From: SHYR01 sp036013055
Lineage (GTDB): Bacteria; Chloroflexota; Dehalococcoidia; UBA2979
Length of the DNA: 64,000 nucleotides
Reading direction: 5' to 3'
NCBI GenBank assembly: GCA_036013055.1
Contig: DASCQM010000002.1
Coordinates: 1 to 64,000 of the forward strand
A program made the translations under genes and the position numbers. Below the pieces are notes generated by a model that saw only the letters and a list, made by a program, of their open reading frames with translations, did no database searches and was not told the origin of the DNA. Positions within the stretch are counted from its first letter, which is position 1. The number at the start of each line of letters is the position of its first letter. Shown in pieces: positions 16,797-26,157 of this stretch.

Positions 16797-18023
16797 CTAG
16801 CTGGGGCGAATCGCCAGCCCCGCCGCGCCGTCGCCATCCGCGATCAGGGACGACTCGCCCCGCAGCCAGTCGAGCAACGACGCGCCGATCAGCTCGCCCC
16901 GCCACCCACTCAGCAGCGGCTCGCCCTCGATCGCAGTCGCGTCGCCGACGTACGCATCGACGAACGACTCCAGCTCCGCGCGCGTGGCGAGGAAGCGCGG
17001 AGCGATATCGAGTTCCAGCGCCCTCCCCTGCACCACGCCGTGCAGCACGGTCGCCCAGACCTCGACACGCGCGTCTCGCGGACCGTCCGAGGGCACGGCG
17101 ATCGGCTGCTCGCGCCCCTCCTCGATCGCCGCCAGCAGCGCCTCGCCGTGCCTGCGCGCGGTGCCGCCATCGACGCCGCGCACGGCAGCGACGTCTTCGC
17201 GGCGCGACGGCTGCACACGCGCCAGCTCCAGCAGCGAGCGGTCGTTGAGGATGCGCCCCGTCGGCCGGTTCGTGCGCCGCGCCTCGTGCTCCCGCCACGC
17301 CGCGACCGCGCGCAGTGAACCGGCAGCTGCGGCGTTCAGCCGACGCCATCCGGAGATGCGACGGTAGGCCTCGTCTGGCGGCGGTCGGCGGTCGGCGTGC
17401 TGCGCCAGCGCGTCACACTCCTGCCGCACCCAGTCGAGGCGGCCCAGCGTCTCGAGCCTTGTCCGCAGCTCCACCCAGAGCGCACCGAGGTGCCGCACAT
17501 CGTCGAGCGCGTACTCGATCTGCGACTCGCTCAGCGGCCGGTCGAGCCACTCCGTGAACTGCGAACCTTTGGCGAGACGTACGCCGAGCACTCGATCGAC
17601 GAGCGGTCCGTACCCAACCTGGCTCCCGAGCCCGACGAAGGCCGCGGCGATCTGCGTATCCCAGACGTTCTGCCCGCGAACGTCGTACGTACCTTCGAGC
17701 AGAGCGAGATCGCCCTGCGCCGCGTGCAGCAGCGTCTCGACCTGCTGGTCGGCGACGAGCTCGAAGATCGGGTGCACATCGACGGCCAGCGGATCGATCG
17801 CGGCAACCTCGGGCGACTCGATGTCGCCCCAGCCGACCTGCACCAGCGCGAGATCGGGGACGTAGCGGCCCTCCGGCATGAACTCGAGATCGATCGCCAC
17901 GCTGCCGGCGCGGCGAATCGCGTCGGCGATCTCCTCCACGCGCTCGGGGCTGGTGACGGTGTCGGGCAACGCAGGAGCCTCTCGGGTGATCAAGCACTGA
18001 ACCGTCGCGAGCATAGCCCGCAT
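16797..18023 (-). CDS. rnd: Ribonuclease D
   Basis: A 408-residue 3'-5' exoribonuclease of the DEDDy class, which trims tRNA and other structured RNA ends. Exo I (AIDLEF), Exo II around HAAQGDLALL and Exo III YALDDVRHL are in order in the first half. An HRDC domain follows (about residues 205-295, around RPTGRILNDRSLLELA). The C-terminal third is less conserved. Start set at the ATG at 18023, since the frame further upstream runs into the divergent SDR gene; an ATG at 18014 is also possible. Confidence 0.85.
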   Translation of the reverse strand: MRAMLATVQCLITREAPALPDTVTSPERVEEIADAIRRAGSVAIDLEFMPEGRYVPDLALVQVGWGDIESPEVAAIDPLAVDVHPIFELVADQQVETLLHAAQGDLALLEGTYDVRGQNVWDTQIAAAFVGLGSQVGYGPLVDRVLGVRLAKGSQFTEWLDRPLSESQIEYALDDVRHLGALWVELRTRLETLGRLDWVRQECDALAQHADRRPPPDEAYRRISGWRRLNAAAAGSLRAVAAWREHEARRTNRPTGRILNDRSLLELARVQPSRREDVAAVRGVDGGTARRHGEALLAAIEEGREQPIAVPSDGPRDARVEVWATVLHGVVQGRALELDIAPRFLATRAELESFVDAYVGDATAIEGEPLLSGWRGELIGASLLDWLRGESSLIADGDGAAGLAIRPS

Positions 18024-18118
18024 TCCGCGCCAGAGCAGGATCCGCCCAGCGGCGGGCCCCCTTACCCTCGGAAGTGGTATCAATTGCCGAACGCAGCGAC
18101 AGGATCGAGGGGACAGCG

Positions 18119-18889
18119 ATGGCGACACTGGAAGGCCGCACGGCACTGATCACGGGCGCGAGCCGCGGCATCGGACGGGCGATCGCGCTCAAGCTCGCCA
18201 GCGAGGGCGCGGACGTCGCGATCAATTACGTCAGCAGTGCCGACGCCGCGAACGAGGTCGTCGCCGAGATCGAAGCGATGGGACGCAAGTCCGCCGCCTA
18301 CCAGGCCGACGTCGCCGACCGTGCCGCCTGCGAGCGAATGGCGGAGGCCGCGATCACCGACTTCGGCCAGATCGACATCCTGATTAACAACGCGGGACTC
18401 GGGTCGAGCCACGTCGACCGTCCGACGATCACCGACGCCACCTACGAACAGATCGAACTGCTGCTCGGCGCCAACCTGATGGGGCCAATCCACATGTCGA
18501 AGGCGCTCGTCCCGCACCTGCGCGGCGCGGACCGCAGCGACGTGATCATGATCTCCTCCGTGGCGACCGACAATTTCGGCCCGCGCATGGGCCTCTACAG
18601 CATCGGCAAGGCTGGCATGGAAGCGCTCGCGAAGACGCTGGCGAAGGAGGAGCGCGCGCACGGCATGCGCGTCAACATCGTCGCGCCGGGCCTCGTCGAC
18701 ACCGACATGGGCCGCAAGCTCGTCAGCCTGCTGCCGGGCCCGGACGACATGCGCGAGCGCGATGAGAACTCGCCCTTCGGCTTCGTCTGCACGCCGGAGG
18801 ACATCGCGAACACCGTCGCCCACCTGCTCTCCGAGAGCGGGCGCTACATCACCAACCAGCGCCTCGCCGTCAACGGCGGCGGCTTCTAG
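18119..18889 (+). CDS. SDR family NAD(P)-dependent oxidoreductase
   Basis: A 256-residue classical short-chain dehydrogenase/reductase. The cofactor motif TGASRGIG is near the N-terminus, NNAG at about 89-92, catalytic Ser in MISSVA and YxxxK in YSIGKAGME. It resembles FabG-type 3-oxoacyl reductases and other secondary alcohol dehydrogenases; the substrate is not evident. Start at 18119 after GAGGGGA. One base separates its stop from the GTG of the lipoprotein gene, suggesting translational coupling. Confidence 0.9.
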   Translation: MATLEGRTALITGASRGIGRAIALKLASEGADVAINYVSSADAANEVVAEIEAMGRKSAAYQADVADRAACERMAEAAITDFGQIDILINNAGLGSSHVDRPTITDATYEQIELLLGANLMGPIHMSKALVPHLRGADRSDVIMISSVATDNFGPRMGLYSIGKAGMEALAKTLAKEERAHGMRVNIVAPGLVDTDMGRKLVSLLPGPDDMRERDENSPFGFVCTPEDIANTVAHLLSESGRYITNQRLAVNGGGF

Positions 18890-18890
18890 C

Positions 18891-19902
18891 GTGCGGCTCG
18901 CCCGATCTCGTCTCCTCCCACGCATCGCCGTCGCGGTGCTCGCAATCGCGCTGCTCGGTGCCGCGTGCAGCAGCGACGACGCCGAATCCGTGCAGCCGAC
19001 GCCCGAGCCTCAGACGCTTGAGCAGTACTTCAGCGGACTGCAGGCGCTATTCGATACGTATGAGACCCGCACGGACGCGGCGAGTGAGCAGTTCCAGAAT
19101 CAGTTCAGCGGAGCGACGGATGCCGAGAGCGCGATCGAGCAGGCGCTGGAAGTATTTCCGCAGCTGATGGCGGTGATCCAACCTATCCTCGGCGACCTCG
19201 TCGATGGCCTCGCGGCCACCAACCCCCCCGACGGAAGTCGCGTCGGCTCACGCCGACCTGCTTGAGGCAGAACGCGGCGTGCAGGGCATGCTCGCGGACC
19301 TGGCCGAACAGCTAGAGCAGGGCGAAGGCGGAATGGCGGCGTTCCTCGCCTTCACGTCGGACGCGTCGAGCACCGCGCTGGGCCAGCAACTCGCAGCCGC
19401 GGCAAGCGAGCTACAGTCGATCGCCGCGACCAACGACATCACGCTCAATCTCAGCGCCGCCGGCGGCACGAGCAGTGGCTCGACGCAGCGCCCCCCGTCG
19501 ACGGAGGCGACGCTCGTGCCGGTTCAGGTCTTGACGCCCGACCGCGGTTCCTCATTCACCGTCGAAGCTGGCGAGCTGTTCACGCTTGCCGTCGGCGCGA
19601 CAGCCACCGTCAACGGCGATCGCTTCGCCGTCCGCTTCGACGGCATCGAGGGCGACTCGCGCTGCCCCGGCGACGTGAACTGCATCCGCGCCGGAGAAGC
19701 CTTCGCGGTGCTGACGGTGACATCGAGGGCGGGCGAGGCGCTGATGCAGATCGCGGTGCCGCCGGAGGGACCTGCCGAGGGCACGGTCGCTGGCTGGAAG
19801 ATCACGATCGTCGAACTCACGCCGGAGGCGATCTCGACGCAGACCATCGAGCCCACCGATTACGAGCTGCACCTCTACCTGCAGCCGACGAACGACGGCT
19901 AA
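18891..19902 (+). pseudogene. Secreted lipoprotein gene frameshifted at a C7 tract
   Basis: GTG at 18891 starts a protein with Arg-rich n-region, hydrophobic core and lipobox LLGAAC. A helical Gln/Glu-rich region follows (about residues 40-200), then a beta-rich C-terminal domain with two Cys (SRCPGDVNCIRAG) and Gly/Thr-rich linkers. The frame breaks at a run of seven C (19223-19229): frame 18891-19265 ends soon after, and the rest continues in frame 19204-19902. Removing one C restores a 336-residue protein (ATNPP-TEVASAHADLLEAERG). I do not recognise the family. The tract could make expression phase-variable, or it could be an assembly error. Confidence 0.75.
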
Positions 19903-19951
19903 ACCACCGCGATAGCTACCGGCGACGAGCCACGCCCATGGACCGTCCTGC

Positions 19952-19957
19952 TACATT
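19952..19957 (+). promoter_or_regulatory. Extended -10 element (GCTACATTGC)
   Basis: TACATT flanked by GC on both sides, 45 bases before the serine hydrolase start. Confidence 0.45.
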
Positions 19958-20002
19958 GCGCCCGCAGGCGCACTCGCCGTCGCCGTATCAAAGGAAGTTC
20001 CG

Positions 20003-21253
20003 ATGACTACCGCCGTATCCGCACCACAGATGCTTGAAGCCGCTCCCGAGGACGTCGGGATGTCGTCGCAGCGCCTTGAGAACGTCACCGCCCTCGTGCA
20101 GCGCTACCTCGACGACGGCCGCTACGCGGGCGCGATCTCAATGGTCGCGCGGCGCGGGCAGGTCGTTCACTTCGAGACCTACGGCCAGATGGACATCGAG
20201 GCCGGCAAGGCGATGCAGCCGGACACGATCTTCCGCGCCTATTCGATGACGAAGCCGATCGCGAGCGTCGCGCTGATGTCGCTCTACGAGGAGGGTCGCT
20301 TCCAGCTCGACGATCCCGCATCCCTCTACATCCCCGAGTTCAAGGACCTCCAGGTGCTCGCCAGCGGCACCGCCGACCAGTACGAGGTGCGGCCGCCCAC
20401 GCGCGAGATGACGGTGCGCGACCTGCTGATGCACACCTCCGGGCTCGTCGGCGCGGGCCCGACGACAGCGGTCGGCCAGCTCTACCAGCGGGACAACGTG
20501 AAGACGATCGGCGGCGAGGGCACGCTGGCAGAGACGGCGGCGAAGCTCGGCGCACTGCCGCTCTACTGCGATCCCGGCTCGCAATGGAACTACGGCATCT
20601 CCACCGACATGGTTGGCTACCTCTGCGAGAGGATCTCTGGCGTCCCCTTCGACCGCTTCCTCAGCGATCGCATCTTCGAGCCGCTCGGCATGCCCGACAC
20701 CGGCTTCCACGTGCGTGAAACGGAGATCGACCGCTTCGCCGCGAACTACCGACGCACCCCCGACGGCGAAGCGAAGTTCGAACTGATCGACTCGCCGGCA
20801 ACGAGCCCCTACGCGACACCGCGAACCTACTTCTCCGGTGCCGCTGGACTCGTCTCCACAGCCGCCGACTACATGCGCTTCTCCAAGATGCTCGCCGCCG
20901 GTGGCGAGCTGGACGGCACCCGCATCCTCGGCAGCCGCACGCTGGCGTACATGGCCACGAACCACCTCCCGGAGGGGCGCGACCTTGCCGGCATGGGTCG
21001 CCCACAGTTCGGCGAGACGACGATGGAGGGCATCGGGTTCGGCCTCGGCTTCGCGGTGCTGCTCGACCCCGCACGCGCCCAGATCCTCGGCACGCCGGGA
21101 GAGTTCTACTGGGGCGGAGCGGCCTCAACGGCCTTCTTCGTCTCGCCGAAGGAAGACCTGATCATGCTCTTCCTGACGCAACTGATGCCGTCGAGCTCGT
21201 ACCCGATCCGCCGCGAGCTGCGGGCGACGGTGTACGCCTCGATCGTCGACTAG
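20003..21253 (+). CDS. Serine hydrolase of the beta-lactamase/class C (esterase) family
   Basis: A 416-residue penicillin-binding-fold hydrolase. The SxxK motif is YSMTKP (S near residue 80). The second catalytic segment is WNYGIST with its Tyr, and the third motif is WGGAAST near residue 373. No signal peptide is visible, which points to a cytosolic carboxylesterase (EstB-like) or lactonase rather than a periplasmic beta-lactamase. Length fits. Monocistronic, with AAGGAAG upstream of the ATG. Confidence 0.88.
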   Translation: MTTAVSAPQMLEAAPEDVGMSSQRLENVTALVQRYLDDGRYAGAISMVARRGQVVHFETYGQMDIEAGKAMQPDTIFRAYSMTKPIASVALMSLYEEGRFQLDDPASLYIPEFKDLQVLASGTADQYEVRPPTREMTVRDLLMHTSGLVGAGPTTAVGQLYQRDNVKTIGGEGTLAETAAKLGALPLYCDPGSQWNYGISTDMVGYLCERISGVPFDRFLSDRIFEPLGMPDTGFHVRETEIDRFAANYRRTPDGEAKFELIDSPATSPYATPRTYFSGAAGLVSTAADYMRFSKMLAAGGELDGTRILGSRTLAYMATNHLPEGRDLAGMGRPQFGETTMEGIGFGLGFAVLLDPARAQILGTPGEFYWGGAASTAFFVSPKEDLIMLFLTQLMPSSSYPIRRELRATVYASIVD

Positions 21254-21343
21254 CGCGACCCGCCGCGGGGCGTTCCGGTAGCGCCGACGGAACGCCGAAC
21301 GTCGCGCTCGCTTCGCCGTCAGGCCGCCCTCTGATACAAGAGG

Positions 21344-21349
21344 TATAGT
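21344..21349 (+). promoter_or_regulatory. -10 element (GGTATAGTGC)
   Basis: TATAGT followed by GC, 35 bases before the aldolase start. No good -35. Confidence 0.45.
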
Positions 21350-21384
21350 GCCGTCGGCGGCGCAAGACCCGTGGAGGTTCGGTC

Positions 21385-22323
21385 ATGGATGAAGTCACCC
21401 TTCGCATCCCAGCAGACGTTCCCGAGGCGATGGCTTCGACGTACGCAGAGAACTGGAACACCGCCACCCGGGGAACGGGACGGCTCGCCCTCTTCGCTGG
21501 CGACCAGAAGGTCGAACACCTCAACGATGACTTCTTCGGCACGACCGACATCGGCGAGATCGCCGCTGAGGACGCTGACCCTGAGCACCTCTTCCGCATC
21601 GCCGCGGTCGCCTCGACCGGCGCGTTCGCGAGCCAGCTCGGTTTCGTCGCCCGCTACGGCCTCGACTACGCCGACGTGCCGTATCTCGTGAAGCTGAACA
21701 GCAAGACGCACCTGCTGAAGACTCCGGACGACGACCCGCAGAGCCTCGCATGGAGCAGCGTCGCCGACGCCGTGAAGCTGCGCGATCGAGGGCTGAAGGT
21801 CGTCGGCATTGGATTCACGGTCTACCCCGGCAGCAAGTTCGAGGCGGAGCAGTTCGCCGAAGCCTCGCGTGCCTGCATCGAGGCGCACGAGGCGGGAATG
21901 CTCGCCGTGCTCTGGGCCTACCCGCGCGGCGCGGCGGTAGCTTCCGAGCGCGATGCGCACATCCTCGCCGGTGCCGCGGGCGTCGGTGCAGCGCTTGGCG
22001 CTGACTTCTGCAAGGTGAACTACCCGCTGGACGCCGATCCGGTCGGATTCGGCGAGGCGGTGCGCGCCGCCGGCCGCACCGGCGTAATCACCGCGGGGGG
22101 CGCAAGCGTCGACGTGCGCGCGTTCCTTCAGACGCTGCACGACCAGATCCACATCTCCGGAGCTCGCGGCAGCGCGACGGGACGCAACATCCACCAGAAG
22201 TCGCTCGAAGAGGCGGTGCGCATGACCCACGCGATCGCCGCGATCACCTACAGCGGCTGGTCCGTCGACGCGGCATTCGAGGTCTCCGAAGGCAAGAAGG
22301 ACTACTCCCCGCCCACGGTCTAG
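21385..22323 (+). CDS. Class I fructose-bisphosphate aldolase, archaeal type
   Basis: A 312-residue Schiff-base aldolase of the DeoC/LacD (archaeal FbaB) fold, condensing dihydroxyacetone phosphate with glyceraldehyde 3-phosphate. The likely Schiff-base Lys is in ADFCKVNYP (about residue 210); KLNSKTHL (about 102-109) and ITAGGAS (about 234-240) line the phosphate and active site. The fructose-1,6-bisphosphatase gene follows 145 bases later on the same strand, which supports a gluconeogenic role rather than another aldolase activity. Confidence 0.82.
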   Translation: MDEVTLRIPADVPEAMASTYAENWNTATRGTGRLALFAGDQKVEHLNDDFFGTTDIGEIAAEDADPEHLFRIAAVASTGAFASQLGFVARYGLDYADVPYLVKLNSKTHLLKTPDDDPQSLAWSSVADAVKLRDRGLKVVGIGFTVYPGSKFEAEQFAEASRACIEAHEAGMLAVLWAYPRGAAVASERDAHILAGAAGVGAALGADFCKVNYPLDADPVGFGEAVRAAGRTGVITAGGASVDVRAFLQTLHDQIHISGARGSATGRNIHQKSLEEAVRMTHAIAAITYSGWSVDAAFEVSEGKKDYSPPTV

Positions 22324-22468
22324 GACGAACACCCGGAGCGCCGCGAGAGAATCTCCGGAGTGCGCGCGTTGTGCGCTCACGCAGCACTGCCAAGCATGAG
22401 GTACGTTAAGTGCGCGCATCTGCGGTGCGCAGCGACTGCACGAACGAGGGAACCGAGAGAGGAACTGA

Positions 22469-23413
22469 GTGGTCACTCAGGGACAGTCACCTTCGCACGC
22501 TCCGCTCCCCGCGCCGCTCCAAGGGCTGGATGCGGCACAGAGCGAGATCGTCCAGGCGATCGCCGAGACAACGCTCTCGATCGCCGCGCTGCTGCGCGAC
22601 GGGGTCACGGACGGTCCGCGTGGCACGCAGCGGGAGAACCGGTTCGGCGACACTCAGGTTCCGCTCGATCGACTGACCGATGACCTCTTCGGCTCTGCGC
22701 TGCGCACGCTCGGGGCAGTCGGCGCGGTCGCCAGCGAGGAGTCGCCACTCGCCGAGGTGAACGCGTCCAGCGACGCCGCCGGTCCCCGCTACCTCGTGCT
22801 GCTCGACCCGCTCGATGGCTCATCGAACGTTGCGTCGGGTGCCGGGCTTGGCTCGATCTTCGCGGTGGTGCTGCAGACCGGAGCGCCACCGACCGCCGCC
22901 GACGTGGTGGCCGCGGGTTACGCGGTCTACTCGTGGGAGACGACGTTCGTCCTCGCCACCTCGGAGGGCGTTGACTCGTTCCGCGCCGGGGTCGACCTCT
23001 CCGCATACACGTTCGAGAAGGTGCTGCAGATGCCCACGGAAGGCACCACCTACGCCGTGAACGAGGGCAACCGCGGCAAATGGTCGTCAGCCACACAGGC
23101 GGCGATCGATGCGGTCAGCGTCGGGCGCTCCGTGCGCTATTCGGGCTGCTTCGCGGTCGACTTCCACCGCATCATGCTGGACGGCGGCGTCTTCGCGTAT
23201 CCGGGCACCGTCGACCGCCCCGACGGCAAGCTACGTCTTTTCTACGAACTGATCCCGATGGCGTACGTCGCACGCGCGGCAGGCGGCGAGGCCGCGGACG
23301 GCAACGGCGCGCTCGGCGTGACGTCGGCCGCCGACCTCGACGCGACGACGCCGGTCTACCTCGGCAGCCGAGAGCCGATGCAGGCTGTGATTCGCATCCT
23401 CACCGACCCGTAA
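22469..23413 (+). CDS. fbp: Class I fructose-1,6-bisphosphatase
   Basis: A 314-residue Mg-dependent phosphatase that dephosphorylates fructose 1,6-bisphosphate to fructose 6-phosphate in gluconeogenesis. Metal and catalytic motifs are clear: EES (about residue 90-92), LLDPLDGSSN (about 110-119) and the sugar-phosphate segment KLRLFYELIPMAYV near residue 260. The start is GTG at 22469 with GAGAGGA upstream. Paired with the aldolase gene before it, it forms the committed gluconeogenic step, fitting growth on organic acids. Confidence 0.93.
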   Translation: MVTQGQSPSHAPLPAPLQGLDAAQSEIVQAIAETTLSIAALLRDGVTDGPRGTQRENRFGDTQVPLDRLTDDLFGSALRTLGAVGAVASEESPLAEVNASSDAAGPRYLVLLDPLDGSSNVASGAGLGSIFAVVLQTGAPPTAADVVAAGYAVYSWETTFVLATSEGVDSFRAGVDLSAYTFEKVLQMPTEGTTYAVNEGNRGKWSSATQAAIDAVSVGRSVRYSGCFAVDFHRIMLDGGVFAYPGTVDRPDGKLRLFYELIPMAYVARAAGGEAADGNGALGVTSAADLDATTPVYLGSREPMQAVIRILTDP

Positions 23414-23424
23414 CGCGCCCAACT

Positions 23425-23877
23425 TCAGCGAGCGGTCGATGACCGCGCAGCCTCGGTCAGCGCGATGTACTGCTCGACGCTCGTCGAGGCGATCGCCTCC
23501 GCGATCAGGTTGAGCGGCACGTCATCGAGCGTTCGGAACCGCACGCACGCCTTGCCGGCGTCGTACCGCTTGCCCGTCGCGCGGTATGCCTGCTCGAACG
23601 TGTCGGCGGCGTCCGGCTGCGCATAGATGCTCATCAGATAGATGGAGATGTGCCGCTTCTGGGACGCGAGCGCCGCGTACATGAGCGGCTTTCGGTTGTA
23701 GGTCTCGGGGTAGGTGGCGAGCGGTATCTCGTAGCTGATCATCCCGAAGCCCATTGCCTCCTCGTAGCCAGGCGGGAGGTTGTCGAGGACGAGCTGACGC
23801 ATCAGCGCGACCTCCTCGCGTCGATCCGCGGGCAACTCGGCGAGGTAGGCGTCGACCGACTGTGCTTCCGACCGCAT
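23425..23877 (-). CDS. DUF1801 family protein
   Basis: A 150-residue small soluble protein of the DUF1801 (YdhG-like) family. Typical features are the start SVDAYLAELPADRR, the segment YEEAMGFGMISYEIP (about 47-61) and the late RYDAGKACVRF (about 113-123). Biochemical function is unknown for the family. It converges with fbp and has its own -10-like element at 23922. Confidence 0.85.
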   Translation of the reverse strand: MRSEAQSVDAYLAELPADRREEVALMRQLVLDNLPPGYEEAMGFGMISYEIPLATYPETYNRKPLMYAALASQKRHISIYLMSIYAQPDAADTFEQAYRATGKRYDAGKACVRFRTLDDVPLNLIAEAIASTSVEQYIALTEAARSSTAR

Positions 23878-23921
23878 CTCATCCCCCTCGCGAACGCGGA
23901 CCCCGCCGCGTCAGCGGTCTC

Positions 23922-23927
23922 ATCGTA
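23922..23927 (-). promoter_or_regulatory. Extended -10 element (GCTACGATGA)
   Basis: TACGAT on the minus strand, 44 bases before the DUF1801 gene. Confidence 0.45.
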
Positions 23928-24012
23928 GCTGACGCGATCGGCGATCGGAGCCATGGGGGCGCGCAATTTCGGCGACCATCTGCGTTACCATCGCGCGATA
24001 TCGACGGGGGGG

Positions 24013-25278
24013 ATGTTGGTTCAGCGAATGAGCGAGCTCGCGAAGCACCGCACTGACGGGTTGCACGCCATCTCGCACGCGATCGGGCTGGCGCAGGACG
24101 AAGCCGACGATCTGCGGCTGTCGAGGACGCTGCTCGTCACGATGATGAGCGTCGTCGGTCTGCTCGCGGTGGCGTGGGCCAGTCTCTACGCCGCGTTCGG
24201 CGAGCCGCTCGCCGCGTCGATGCCGGTGACCTACGCGGTCCTGTCGGCGGCCACGCTGGTCGTGATGCGGCGCACCGACGGCATTGTGTGGGCGCTGCGC
24301 GCACAACTGGTGCTAATCGTCTTTGTGCCCTTCATCCTTGCGGTCGCACTGGGCGGATTCGTCGACTCAAGCGGGGTCGTGCTCTGGTCGCTGCTCGGTC
24401 CGATCAGCGCGTTCCTGATCGGTGAGCGGCAAACGGCACTGCGATGGCTCGCCATCTACCTCGTGCTGGTCGTCGCGCTCGCGCTGCTGCATCCGTGGCT
24501 GCGCACCGACAACGACCTGCCGGTGGCGCTGAAGCAGGCGTTCTTCGCACTGAACGTCGGCTCCGTCTCGGCGATCGCGTTCGGCATGACCTTCTACTTC
24601 GTCGGTGAGAACCAGCGCATCCACTCCCTGCTCGAGGTCGAGAAGGAGAAGTCGGAGCGACTGCTGCTCAACGTCCCGCCGAGCGAAATCGCAGACATCC
24701 TGCGCGACGAAGACCGCACGATCGCGGAACAGTTCGATTCCATCAGCATCCTCTTCGCCGATGTCGTCGGCTTCACGCCGCTCTCGGCGAGCATGGAGCC
24801 GACCGCGACGGTCGAGCTGCTGAACGAGGTCTTCACCTACTTCGACTCGCTGACCCAGAAGTACGGCGTGGAGAAGGTGCGCACGATGGGCGACAACTAC
24901 ATGGTCGTCTCCGGCGCCCCCCGACGCCGCGACGACCACGCGCAGGCGCTTGCAATGATGGCGATCGACATGCGCGACTGGCTCGAGACGAACGCCACCT
25001 TCGATGGCGGCCAACTCAGCTTTCGCATCGGCATCAACTCCGGCCCGATCGTGGCAGGCGTGATCGGCACCACGAAATTCCACTACGACGTCTGGGGCGA
25101 CGCGGTGAACGTCGCCAGCCGCATGGAGTCGCACGGCGAGCCGGGGCGCATCCAGATCGGACCGTCGACCTACGAGCTGCTGAAGAGCGATTTCCGCTGT
25201 TCCCTGCGCGGGCCAATCGAGGTCAAAGGCAAGGGCATGCTCGACACGTGGTTCCTCGAAGAGGCGCTCGCCGGCTAG
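24013..25278 (+). CDS. Membrane class III adenylate cyclase
   Basis: A 421-residue integral membrane cyclase making cAMP. Five or six hydrophobic helices fill about residues 37-198, then a short helical linker, then the class III catalytic domain from about 243. Metal ligands are D250 (LFADVVGF) and the Asp in TMGDNY; the substrate Lys lies in VEKVRT, Asp in FHYDVWGD, and the transition-state Asn and Arg in AVNVASRM. The set predicts an active adenylate cyclase, unlike the hydrolase-cyclases at 39.6-42.2 kb. Start at 24013 after a run of G; ATG at 24028 is an alternative. Its stop overlaps the convergent crotonase stop in CTAG. Confidence 0.9.
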   Translation: MLVQRMSELAKHRTDGLHAISHAIGLAQDEADDLRLSRTLLVTMMSVVGLLAVAWASLYAAFGEPLAASMPVTYAVLSAATLVVMRRTDGIVWALRAQLVLIVFVPFILAVALGGFVDSSGVVLWSLLGPISAFLIGERQTALRWLAIYLVLVVALALLHPWLRTDNDLPVALKQAFFALNVGSVSAIAFGMTFYFVGENQRIHSLLEVEKEKSERLLLNVPPSEIADILRDEDRTIAEQFDSISILFADVVGFTPLSASMEPTATVELLNEVFTYFDSLTQKYGVEKVRTMGDNYMVVSGAPRRRDDHAQALAMMAIDMRDWLETNATFDGGQLSFRIGINSGPIVAGVIGTTKFHYDVWGDAVNVASRMESHGEPGRIQIGPSTYELLKSDFRCSLRGPIEVKGKGMLDTWFLEEALAG

Positions 25279-26102
25279 CTTCCCTCCGCGTCCAGCTCCG
25301 CCCGCAGGGCAGCCATGTGCGCCTCGTCGTGATAGCGAGGGTCGCGCTTCTCAAGGAACGAGAGGATGCCCTCGCGGTACTCGGCATCCTGCCGCGCTTC
25401 CCGCAGGTACCCGGTCGAGCGTTGCCAGGTGCCCTCGTCACCACCGATCCGCAGTTCCTGCCACATCACCTTCTTGATGCGGCGCAGCGCCGACTCTGGA
25501 TTCTTCGCGATCTCCTGCGCCAGCGCGATCGCTTCCGGCAGCAACTGTTCGGGCTCCACCACTCGACGCACGAGACCGAGATCGCGCGCCTCCTCCGCGT
25601 CGTAGATGCGGCCCGTGAGCACCATCTCCTGTGCGCGGTGGAAGCCGATGATTTTCGGCAGCAGCCACGCGCTACCAAGCTCCGGCACCGAGGCGATCGC
25701 CGCGAACCGCATTGAGAACCGCGCCTCCGTCGACGCGATGATCGTGTCGTAGAGCAGCGACGACGTGAGGCCGATGCCGATCGAGATGCCGTTGACAGCG
25801 GCGATGATCGGCTTCAGTTGCATGATGTATTCGTGATTGAACGCGCGATGCGCCGACGAGAGGTCATCGTCGCCGGTCGTCGAACCGAGCGGCTCCGCGC
25901 GATCGTTCCCGGCGCTGTAGGCGCGACCGTTGCCCGTCGTCACGATCGCTCCGACCGACGGATCGGCGTTCGCCGCTTCAAGGGCGTCGCCAAACTGCTT
26001 CGCCAGCTCGTCGTTGAAGGCGTTCAGCTTCGCGGGGCAATTGAGGCGAATCACGCGCACGCGCTCCACCTGCTCGACCTCGATCAACGAGTCGTCAGTC
26101 AT
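25275..26102 (-). CDS. Enoyl-CoA hydratase/isomerase family protein
   Basis: A 275-residue crotonase-fold enzyme acting on acyl-CoA. The oxyanion-hole segments are YSAGNDRAE (about 62-70) and NGISIGIGLTSSL (about 104-116). The catalytic Glu of the isomerase type is kept in ASVPELGSAWLLPK; the second Glu of canonical hydratases is not obvious. It therefore looks more like an enoyl-CoA isomerase or a PaaG-like member. It leads into the acyl-CoA island, with the MBL hydrolase, SDR and CoA-transferases next to it. Confidence 0.87.
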   Translation of the reverse strand: MTDDSLIEVEQVERVRVIRLNCPAKLNAFNDELAKQFGDALEAANADPSVGAIVTTGNGRAYSAGNDRAEPLGSTTGDDDLSSAHRAFNHEYIMQLKPIIAAVNGISIGIGLTSSLLYDTIIASTEARFSMRFAAIASVPELGSAWLLPKIIGFHRAQEMVLTGRIYDAEEARDLGLVRRVVEPEQLLPEAIALAQEIAKNPESALRRIKKVMWQELRIGGDEGTWQRSTGYLREARQDAEYREGILSFLEKRDPRYHDEAHMAALRAELDAEGS

Positions 26103-26157
26103 CGCGATCTCCGCTACTGCCGCACCGCGCGGACGCTGGCGCTACGCCGCGCGCTCC

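Noticed and set aside
24004..24012. Run of seven G before the adenylate cyclase as a phase-variation tract
   Set aside because: The G run precedes the ATG and serves as part of the ribosome site; the downstream frame is intact.
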